Source: an uncultured Methylococcaceae bacterium | GTDB lineage: Bacteria > Pseudomonadota > Gammaproteobacteria > Methylococcales > Methylomonadaceae | Direction: 5' to 3' | Assembly: GCA_903939355.1 (NCBI GenBank) | Contig: CAJAHC010000653.1 | Location: 1 to 5,461, forward strand | Length of the DNA stretch: 5,461 nucleotides | Shown: positions 1-5,461 of the stretch, piece by piece | Numbering within the stretch: the stretch's first letter is position 1 | How the letters are laid out: the number at the start of each line of letters is the position of its first letter | Translations under genes and position numbers: made by a program | The notes under the pieces: model-generated | Databases searched by the model: none | What the model was told of the DNA's origin: nothing | Seen by the model: the letters and a program-made list of their open reading frames with translations, nothing else

Positions 1-618
1 ACTGTAAAACAAGATCTGCGCAATTAAGCCCATTAGTATCATTACGAATACCATAACGAATGCTAAAATCGACGAAATATTAGCCCTCAACTTGACCTGC
101 TTTACTTGCTCAGCCAACCTTAATTCGATGTTTTTTTGAAACTCATTAATTTGACCCATAATTTTAGCTTTTTCATTTAAATAACTAGCCCCAAAAACCA
201 ACTGTCTTGCCAGCTCAAGATTTCCAGATCGTCCAGCTTTAAACGCCTGGTTTTCGAGCTTAATTAATTCATCGGAACTCAGCTTGGCTTTTTCAATCAA
301 GGCTAATTCATTAGTAGTTGCCCCTAATTTACGCAACTCTAAAACTGCTTTATCACGACTGCGGGTGACATTAACTTCTTGTGTAAATAATTCGTCATAA
401 ATTGGGTCTCCAGTCGCGGCAAAAGTTCTGACCATATTCGATAGTAAATCAGACCCCTCTGATAACTGATGAGATAACCCCAATGACTTTAACTGCACAT
501 CAAAAAATCTTAGCTGAACATTTCGATAATGATGTGCTAACAATAAACTAATAAAAGTAATTATTGCTAAAAAAGATAACACTGCCAATATCCATTTATT
601 AACTGTTTTTATTGACAT
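1..618 (-). CDS. Membrane sensor protein, N-terminal part (truncated by window edge)
   Basis: The frame opens with ATG at 618-616 and runs 206 codons to base 1 without a stop, so the C-terminal output part is missing. Seen: a hydrophobic helix at about residues 9-28 (start MSIKTVNKWILAVLSFLAII), a mostly helical charged stretch at about 29-180, and a second hydrophobic helix at about 181-203. This topology puts the middle segment in the periplasm. Residues 58-78 carry a pattern (LLSNMVRTFAATGDPIYDEL) that I associate with the helical sensor domains of hybrid kinases, diguanylate cyclases and PP2C phosphatases. The cytoplasmic output cannot be deduced. The start lies 8 bases after the stop of the RsbW-like gene, behind purine-rich GAAGAA, so translation is probably coupled. 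A signal-transduction role is well supported; output type and ligand are unknown. A histidine kinase, chemoreceptor, cyclase or second phosphatase are all possible. Confidence 0.8.
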   Translation of the reverse strand, partial: MSIKTVNKWILAVLSFLAIITFISLLLAHHYRNVQLRFFDVQLKSLGLSHQLSEGSDLLSNMVRTFAATGDPIYDELFTQEVNVTRSRDKAVLELRKLGATTNELALIEKAKLSSDELIKLENQAFKAGRSGNLELARQLVFGASYLNEKAKIMGQINEFQKNIELRLAEQVKQVKLRANISSILAFVMVFVMILMGLIAQILFYS

Positions 619-621
619 TTG

Positions 622-639
622 TTCTTCTATTCTTCTATT
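622..639 (-). repeat. Period-8 short tandem repeat spanning a stop codon and the next gene's ribosome binding site
   Basis: On the minus strand the 8-mer AATAGAAG occurs twice in a row and is followed by AA, giving 18 bases of perfect period 8. The left-hand copy (632-639) encodes part of the final residues of the RsbW-like protein. The other copy holds its TAG stop (629-627) and the purine-rich GAAGAA just ahead of the ATG at 618. Gain or loss of one unit would alter the C-terminus or stop of the upstream gene and the spacing to the downstream start. Confidence 0.7.
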
Positions 640-1067
640 AGGCGCTTGATTAACGTCACTTTATTTTTGTTTTTGGCATAACAATAATCGTAGCTATGCA
701 TATAACTCTTAACCAGATAGATACCCAACCCCCCGATGGGGCGATCTTCAATATCCAAAGACAAATCCGGTGCTTCACGCTGAAATGGATTAAACGGCTT
801 GCCATCATCGGTAATATGAATATGAATCTCCTTTGCATTAGTTTCAATCAGAACATCAATATAACCCCCCCTATTATCCGGATAGCCATAATTGATAACA
901 TTAATAACTAATTCTTCCAGGACTAGATTGACCTGCATTAAAACAGTAAAATCCCAACCAACTTCTTCACCAAATATTTCTAAATCTTTAGCCAGAGAAC
1001 TGATTACTTCAACCGTATTCGGTAAATGCCGAAACAGTTGTCGATAATCTGGTGTTTTTTCCATCAT
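627..1067 (-). CDS. RsbW/SpoIIAB-like anti-sigma factor or serine kinase (HATPase_c)
   Basis: This small cytoplasmic GHKL-type ATPase is complete and has the usual length for the family (146 residues from the chosen start). Seen, numbered from that start: the N box LVLEELVINVINYGYP with Glu51/52, Asn56 and Asn59; the G1 box DDGKP with Asp87/88 and Gly89; and the G2 loop IGGLGIYLVK around residues 111-120. These are the ATP- and Mg-binding elements. Family knowledge: such proteins phosphorylate a serine in a STAS-domain antagonist and sequester a sigma factor or other target. There is no histidine-bearing dimerisation domain, so it is not a two-component kinase. Start choice: the frame is open to an ATG at 1091, but there AGGA abuts the ATG with no spacing. 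The ATG at 1067 has GAAGAG six bases upstream, so I prefer it; ATG at 1064 is a further option. It follows the PP2C phosphatase gene, its expected antagonist, and precedes a membrane sensor gene by 8 bases. The actual partner is unknown. Confidence 0.9.
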   Translation of the reverse strand: MMEKTPDYRQLFRHLPNTVEVISSLAKDLEIFGEEVGWDFTVLMQVNLVLEELVINVINYGYPDNRGGYIDVLIETNAKEIHIHITDDGKPFNPFQREAPDLSLDIEDRPIGGLGIYLVKSYMHSYDYCYAKNKNKVTLIKRLIEE

Positions 1068-1073
1068 ATTGAG

Positions 1074-1079
1074 CTCTTC
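1074..1079 (-). promoter_or_regulatory. Ribosome binding site deciding the RsbW-like start
   Basis: The minus strand reads GAAGAG, then six bases, then ATG at 1067-1065. This purine-rich, reasonably spaced site favours the internal ATG over the in-frame ATG at 1091, where the only Shine-Dalgarno-like bases (AGGA, 1095-1092) touch the start codon. It is a weak match to the consensus. Confidence 0.4.
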
Positions 1080-1099
1080 ATGTTTAGTCATTCCTGCAT

Positions 1100-1148
1100 C
1101 ACTAATTAGGCTATGGTAATTTTAATGTAGGTAAATGAGGCTAGGTGA
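1100..1148 (-). repeat. Imperfect direct repeat in the gap between phosphatase and RsbW-like genes
   Basis: The gap holds two related stretches, minus-strand ACCTAGCCTCATTTAC and ACCATAGCCTAATTAG, sharing the core TAGCCT exactly 30 bases apart (1143-1138 and 1113-1108). That is close to three helical turns, so it could be a pair of regulator half-sites, or chance in AT-rich DNA. No hairpin with a T-run is visible in the gap, so I see no terminator separating the two genes. Confidence 0.2.
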
Positions 1149-1182
1149 TTCTCATAAAAACACACACTCTCTAATGCTATTG

Positions 1183-2724
1183 CTACTTGCCTTTCAGTTG
1201 AAAAGCAATCAGAGCGATATCGTCGGATTGTTCTGCACCCAACGTAAAAACATTAATATCTGCATTGACTGCTTCTATCAGTTCCTGAGCATTATAATGT
1301 TCGAGACCGGTTAATAAGTCACAAAGACGTTCCTCACCATACTCTTCAAAACTTACATTCATTGCTTCATTAATACCATCGGTATACATTATTAAACTTT
1401 CACCTGCATTAAGTTGCATAGTTTCCACACTAAAACTAGCTTCATCAAATATACCTAATGCTGTACCCGACTCTCCTGGCAGCATCGAAACAATGCCATA
1501 CTTAGATAGATACAAAGGACGATTATGTCCACCATAACTGTACGTTATTAAATTTGTATCTAAATCAACCGTTGCTATAAACAAGGTTACAAACATCATG
1601 GCATCATTATCACGACATAATTCCGGATTCAAAGCCGCCAAAATATCATGAGGAAGCACATGCTGCTTGGCCATAGCACGAACCAATGTTTTAACCATAA
1701 CCATAAATAATGCTGCTGGCACACCTTTACCAGAGACATCACCTATTACAACAAGTAACGTTTTTTCATCCAAATGAAAAAAGTCATAAAAATCCCCACC
1801 CACTTCACGAGCAGGCTGTATATAGGCAAATAGATCAATTTTACTACCCTTGCTAAACCGTGGGAACGCTGTTGGAAGCATACCCATCTGTATGCTCTTA
1901 GAGAGTTCAAGTGACTCCTGATGCCGCTCTTGAGACACTCGCTCATGTATTAAATGTACCCTTCCGATGGCAATTGCTACTTGTGAAGCTAACAAATTCA
2001 GAACCTTTGCTTCTGCTGCACTAAAGTTTATAGGCGTTTGGCTAACAACACTCAACACACCAAAAATATTATCTCGAGTTTTAATTGGTGTGCACAAAAT
2101 GGCTTGCACCTGATTTAATTCACCAGCACTAAGCTGATATCGAAAATCTTGTTGGACATCATTAACAATCTCGGAATTGCCTGATCCCAGCACCTGTTGA
2201 GTAATACCGTCAATCGAAAACAATGCACCAACTTTAAACAAATCGCCCTGCCCAGCACAGATCGATAAATGCCCAACCACCTCTCCCACAAGTAACACTC
2301 CCAATTGTAATTCTTTCCCAGATGGCATTAAAAACTGTGCCTCTATCAAGGTCAATTGAGCCAACTCATCAATATCTATACAATCTGCAATCTTTTCACC
2401 TAACTCATACAACAAGGTAAGTTCTTTATATTTACTCAGCGTTTCCTGAGCAAGCAATTTGCTCTCCAATTCTTTTTGCGCCATATAGCCAATAAAAGTG
2501 GCTAAAAAGAGCGCCTCATTCTCTTTACCACAGACCCATCCAACAATTTTTCCTGCTTCTATTTCAATTGGATAGCGATTGGTTTCAGGATTATCACCCA
2601 GCAACTTCTCACCGTTATAATCAAGGATACACAATGATTGTCTATTCTCATCAATAAACCGCTGAATCAATTTAGCTGGCGTTCCCTTTTGACAAAGGCG
2701 TTTAAGTTTTATTTCATAGCTCAT
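1183..2724 (-). CDS. GAF-domain PP2C serine phosphatase (SpoIIE/RsbU family)
   Basis: This complete 513-residue soluble protein should dephosphorylate a phosphoserine STAS protein, the opposite of the RsbW-like kinase encoded just downstream. Seen in order: an N-terminal region of about 95 residues without a recognised fold; a helical linker (ETLSKYKELTLLYELGEKI, 94-112) typical of the lead-in to a GAF domain; a GAF domain at about 113-258; a helical connector (SLELSKSIQMGMLP, 271-284); and the PP2C domain to the C-terminus. The catalytic metal-binding motifs all appear intact: VGGDFYD with Asp311, GDVSGKG with Asp329, YTDG with Asp449 and QSDDIAL with Asp501/502. There is no receiver, HAMP or membrane segment, so control probably comes through GAF ligand binding or the N-terminal region. 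The ATG at 2724 is the only good start: an in-frame TAA lies eight codons upstream and the next Met is residue 81. No Shine-Dalgarno sequence precedes it. It follows the histidine kinase gene after 47 bases. The substrate is inferred, as no STAS gene is in view. Confidence 0.93.
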   Translation of the reverse strand: MSYEIKLKRLCQKGTPAKLIQRFIDENRQSLCILDYNGEKLLGDNPETNRYPIEIEAGKIVGWVCGKENEALFLATFIGYMAQKELESKLLAQETLSKYKELTLLYELGEKIADCIDIDELAQLTLIEAQFLMPSGKELQLGVLLVGEVVGHLSICAGQGDLFKVGALFSIDGITQQVLGSGNSEIVNDVQQDFRYQLSAGELNQVQAILCTPIKTRDNIFGVLSVVSQTPINFSAAEAKVLNLLASQVAIAIGRVHLIHERVSQERHQESLELSKSIQMGMLPTAFPRFSKGSKIDLFAYIQPAREVGGDFYDFFHLDEKTLLVVIGDVSGKGVPAALFMVMVKTLVRAMAKQHVLPHDILAALNPELCRDNDAMMFVTLFIATVDLDTNLITYSYGGHNRPLYLSKYGIVSMLPGESGTALGIFDEASFSVETMQLNAGESLIMYTDGINEAMNVSFEEYGEERLCDLLTGLEHYNAQELIEAVNADINVFTLGAEQSDDIALIAFQLKGK

Positions 2725-2728
2725 AGCA

Positions 2729-2756
2729 ATAATATAATCATATAGTTATCAGTCAA
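2729..2756 (-). promoter_or_regulatory. Possible internal sigma-70-like promoter abutting the phosphatase start
   Basis: The minus strand of the 47-base gap contains TTGACT (2756-2751), a 16-base spacer, then TATTAT (2734-2729), a fair match to -35 and -10 hexamers. Transcription would begin near the phosphatase ATG itself, giving a leaderless or nearly leaderless message, which fits the missing Shine-Dalgarno. The gap is very AT-rich, so a chance match is quite possible. Confidence 0.25.
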
Positions 2757-2771
2757 CTCTTGGACTCTTTA

Positions 2772-5461
2772 CTAATTAAAGGCGCCATCGTCTAACAAGG
2801 TAAAAAGGGTTTTTTCCAAACCCAATTCGGCACGCAGTTGTTGAATTATATTGTATTGATTAGCCAACGAAACTTCAGCAATCACTAGATCAGGACTAAA
2901 TGCTACAGCTGAGTCAATACCTTGTACAACATTGTCTATCGCTGAAACCTCAAAACCACAGCATTCGAGTAGACTAAACCAAGTACGCCGTTTATCTAAA
3001 TCCCCTATAAATAACAAAATCTTTTTTCGAGCTGAAGGTATTTTTAAGAATTTCTTTACTGCTGCCAGTAAATCCGTGTCTTTAACTGGTTTGGTTAAAT
3101 AACATTCGACACCTAATTGCTCGCTCAATGATTTATCTTCAGCAATAGTATGAAAAATAACCGGAATAGCTAAGGTGACGGGGTTGGTATGCAATCTGAC
3201 AGCAACTTCAAAACCATTTAAATGTGGCATTTTTACATCCAGTACAATTAAATCCGGCTTTTTTTCTACAATCATTGCCAAGCCTTCAGCACCACTACTA
3301 GCCTCTCGCACTTCATAACCAACTGAACTCAATTCCTGGTGTAAAAACTGCCTGATGTTAATATTATCATCTATGACCAATATATTTGGAGCATTATCAA
3401 CCTCTACCATTACTGGTTCCAAGCTCGATCTTAGTGCTTTCTCAAGCGACTCACTCGTGGTGCGCCATATAATGCTAATTTCATCACCATCTGAAGTTGT
3501 TACTGTGGGTTTATATTTAACCCTGTCTTTTTGTGTTACCGCTCCCGTATCATGTTTTTGTAACGATATTGGTAATGAAAACATGAAAGCACTTCCCACA
3601 CCAATTTCACTCTCCACCCACAATCGTCCTCCAAGATGCTCTATGATTTCTTTACAAATAGGCAATCCTAAACCTGTACCTTGAGGTTTATCTGTCATCG
3701 TATCGCCAACTTGCTTAAATTTCTCAAAGACTAACGGCTGGTCTTCGGGTTTAATGCCGCTACCACTATCAATCACACTAACAACTAATTCATTTCCTAT
3801 GAACCTTGCTTTAAGAGTTACCTTACCTACATCCGTAAATTTAATGGCATTGGAAATAAGATTGATAACAACCTGAATTAAACGATCATGATCACCTTCA
3901 CACAAAGGTAAATTATCGGCTATATCCTTACCCATTTTGATTGGCTTATTAGCCAGCAAAGAAGAAGTGGATGTTATGCCACGATCAATAATATCTTCAA
4001 TACTTAATTCCGTTATATTCCAATCAACCCGTCCCGCTTCCATTTTAGCCAAATCCAATACATCATTAATTAACGTAGTCAGCCGTTGTCCTTCTTCAAC
4101 TATAATTGTCGTGTTATCCATCACTTGGCGAATAGCTTTTTGGACTTTTTTATCTTCATGCTCTGATAATGCTGGATACAATACCGTTTCAAATTTTTTC
4201 TGCATAATACGAGCAAATCCAATCACAGAGGTCAATGGCGTCCGTAACTCATGAGAAACTGTGGAAAGAAAGTTGGTCTTCATTAAATCAAGTTCAGTTA
4301 ATCTCTCATTAACACGCTCCAACTCCTCTTTTTGCCTCTTCATTTCATCTTGAGCCAGAGATATTTCAAGCGCAGTTGCAACAACTTCTGATACTTGCTG
4401 CAAATATTCCAACTGTTGGGCATTTAAATATTCAACTGTTCCAACTTCAAAAACTCCCAATAAGTTTTTTTCAAAAATGATCGGCATCACACATATATTT
4501 TTTGGTGAAGATTCACCTAACCCTGAGATAACTTGCATGTAATTATCCGGTGTATCTTTGAGTAATATCGACTTATGCATCAATGCAACTTGGCCAATCA
4601 ACCCTTCTCCACTCCTAAATGATGAAGGCACATCTCTACAAGCATAAGTGCCCGCCAGTGACAATAGTGGCTCATTATCGCTATTATTTACAAGATATAA
4701 TGCACCAACTCCAGCCCCAACAAATTCTGATATTTCTGTGATTATATGCGTGGCTACGGTGCTTAGATGATCATCATTCAATATCACTTTATTAATACGT
4801 GCGATGCCCGTTTCCAACCAATTCTGCGCTTCAATGTCATTACGTGCTGCTCGCAAAGTGTCTTGCATTAAACTAATCGCAACAGCTAATTGACCAATTT
4901 CATCCCGTCCTTCAAAGGCTGTCTTAGTGTCAAAGTCACCATTAGCAATGTCATTGGTTATTTTAATTAACTTGGAAGTTCTGAGACCAGCAGACCTAGT
5001 AATAAGCCATGTTATTAAAAGAGAAGAAAATAAAACTAATATTATGCAAGCATATGTTACTTTGACCTGACGTTCGTATATGGCGTCTGTTTCTTGATCT
5101 ATTTGCCTCAATTGTTCATTATGACTAGCGTAAACTAAAAGCGCAGATTGTGTAAATTTTTCTACTAGTCTAGGGCTCTCAGTTCGATTCAACTGAAATG
5201 CCTCTTTTATATTTCCACTATTTATTAAGCTAATAAGATGATCTATATAATCGCTATATTCTTTTAATTGATCAGAAAAACCCGATAAAAGCGGAGTAAC
5301 TTCACTACCCTTATCTACATTCCTTATGGAATTAAATATATCATTCAATTCGTCTTGCGCTATCTTTATGTTTAAATAATTCTGCGTTTTTTCATCTTCA
5401 GTCTTCGCTAAAAAAAATTCTTTCTCATAACTTGTTAACTGAACACCAATACGACGCATAG
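2772..5461 (-). CDS. Hybrid sensor histidine kinase (HAMP-GAF-HisKA-HATPase-REC-pseudoREC), 5' end missing
   Basis: At least 895 residues are present. The frame is still open at the right edge and no first membrane helix is seen, so the Met at 5459 is probably internal. Seen, numbered from it: helical, probably periplasmic sensor segment 1-133; membrane helix about 134-156; HAMP about 157-206; GAF about 220-368; coiled coil about 368-392; HisKA with SHELRTPL, phospho-acceptor His403; ATPase N box with Asn533 and Asn537, DSGSG (Asp564, Gly566, Gly568), F box around Phe578/581 and GTGLGL 594-599; a linker; a full receiver about 691-806 with Asp697/698, phospho-acceptor Asp741 (LIVLDVKMP), Thr771 and Lys790. 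Residues 812-895 look like a second receiver, but Glu862 sits where Asp is expected and the protein stops before strand 5. The loop between the two HisKA helices is longer than usual. All catalytic motifs of the kinase look intact, so it should autophosphorylate His403 and pass phosphate to Asp741. No Hpt protein or DNA-binding regulator is in view. It leads into the PP2C gene and probably supplies the input for this operon. Confidence 0.93.
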   Translation of the reverse strand, partial: MRRIGVQLTSYEKEFFLAKTEDEKTQNYLNIKIAQDELNDIFNSIRNVDKGSEVTPLLSGFSDQLKEYSDYIDHLISLINSGNIKEAFQLNRTESPRLVEKFTQSALLVYASHNEQLRQIDQETDAIYERQVKVTYACIILVLFSSLLITWLITRSAGLRTSKLIKITNDIANGDFDTKTAFEGRDEIGQLAVAISLMQDTLRAARNDIEAQNWLETGIARINKVILNDDHLSTVATHIITEISEFVGAGVGALYLVNNSDNEPLLSLAGTYACRDVPSSFRSGEGLIGQVALMHKSILLKDTPDNYMQVISGLGESSPKNICVMPIIFEKNLLGVFEVGTVEYLNAQQLEYLQQVSEVVATALEISLAQDEMKRQKEELERVNERLTELDLMKTNFLSTVSHELRTPLTSVIGFARIMQKKFETVLYPALSEHEDKKVQKAIRQVMDNTTIIVEEGQRLTTLINDVLDLAKMEAGRVDWNITELSIEDIIDRGITSTSSLLANKPIKMGKDIADNLPLCEGDHDRLIQVVINLISNAIKFTDVGKVTLKARFIGNELVVSVIDSGSGIKPEDQPLVFEKFKQVGDTMTDKPQGTGLGLPICKEIIEHLGGRLWVESEIGVGSAFMFSLPISLQKHDTGAVTQKDRVKYKPTVTTSDGDEISIIWRTTSESLEKALRSSLEPVMVEVDNAPNILVIDDNINIRQFLHQELSSVGYEVREASSGAEGLAMIVEKKPDLIVLDVKMPHLNGFEVAVRLHTNPVTLAIPVIFHTIAEDKSLSEQLGVECYLTKPVKDTDLLAAVKKFLKIPSARKKILLFIGDLDKRRTWFSLLECCGFEVSAIDNVVQGIDSAVAFSPDLVIAEVSLANQYNIIQQLRAELGLEKTLFTLLDDGAFN

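Noticed and set aside
696..911. Plus-strand open frame of 71 codons opposite the RsbW-like gene
   Set aside because: It is fully antisense to a gene with intact ATPase motifs, has no recognisable domain and looks like a shadow frame.
1092..1182. Transcription terminator or small gene between phosphatase and RsbW-like genes
   Set aside because: I found no stem-loop followed by a T-run, and the only ATG-started frames are a few codons long.
1746..1946. Minus-strand alternative frame within the phosphatase gene (also 656-847 within the RsbW-like gene)
   Set aside because: Both are out-of-frame readings of sequence that clearly encodes PP2C and HATPase motifs in the main frame.
2721..2741. Tiny minus-strand frame (Met-Ile-Ile-Leu-Leu-Leu-stop) whose TGA overlaps the phosphatase ATG
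   Set aside because: It could in principle couple translation, but it has no ribosome binding site and is too short to separate from chance in AT-rich DNA.
2740..2780. Frameshift that would restore the missing end of the kinase's second receiver
   Set aside because: Reading on in the other two frames past the TAG gives fewer than ten residues before a stop, none resembling strand 5 with its Lys, so no simple single-base error is evident.
3355..3684. Plus-strand open frame of 109 codons opposite the kinase receiver/ATPase region
   Set aside because: It is antisense to well-conserved domains, rich in Ser/Thr/Pro as expected for a reverse-complement shadow, and shows no domain.
3937..4254. Plus-strand open frame of 105 codons opposite the HisKA region
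   Set aside because: It lies fully within conserved kinase coding sequence on the other strand and has no motif of its own.
1..5461. Mobile element, CRISPR array, tRNA or phage remnants
   Set aside because: There are no transposase motifs, regularly spaced repeats, tRNA-like folds or terminal inverted repeats visible; coding sequence fills nearly all of the window.

Overview
The window is an AT-rich bacterial signalling locus. All four supported genes lie on the minus strand and read from right to left, so they are probably one co-directional operon. The protein families (membrane hybrid histidine kinase, GAF-PP2C phosphatase, stand-alone RsbW-type ATPase) and the Gram-negative-style periplasmic sensor architecture suggest a proteobacterium, most likely a gammaproteobacterium. 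This is inferred from family resemblance only, as no taxonomic marker gene is present.

In transcription order: (1) 5461-2772, the 3' portion of a large hybrid sensor histidine kinase, with periplasmic helical sensor, transmembrane segment, HAMP, GAF, HisKA/HATPase, a full receiver domain, and a second receiver that is degenerate and cut short. Its first transmembrane segment lies beyond the right edge. (2) 2724-1183, a complete 513-residue cytoplasmic GAF plus SpoIIE/RsbU-type PP2C serine phosphatase. (3) 1067-627 (frame open to 1091), a complete small RsbW/SpoIIAB-like HATPase, a putative anti-sigma factor or serine kinase. (4) 618-1, the N-terminal 206 residues of a second membrane sensor with a helical periplasmic domain, running off the left edge. 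Gaps are 47, about 91-115 and 8 bases. No rRNA, tRNA, mobile element, CRISPR array or convincing terminator was seen, and no gene-free stretch exceeds about 115 bases.

Working model (inference): the locus couples a two-component or phosphorelay input to a partner-switching output. A PP2C phosphatase and an RsbW-like kinase normally act in opposite directions on a shared STAS-domain protein, whose phosphorylation state decides whether the kinase binds the STAS protein or its regulatory target. That STAS protein is not encoded in this window. It may lie beyond the left edge or elsewhere in the genome. The two flanking membrane sensors would feed periplasmic or membrane signals into the switch, and the GAF domains in the kinase and phosphatase could add cytosolic ligand control.
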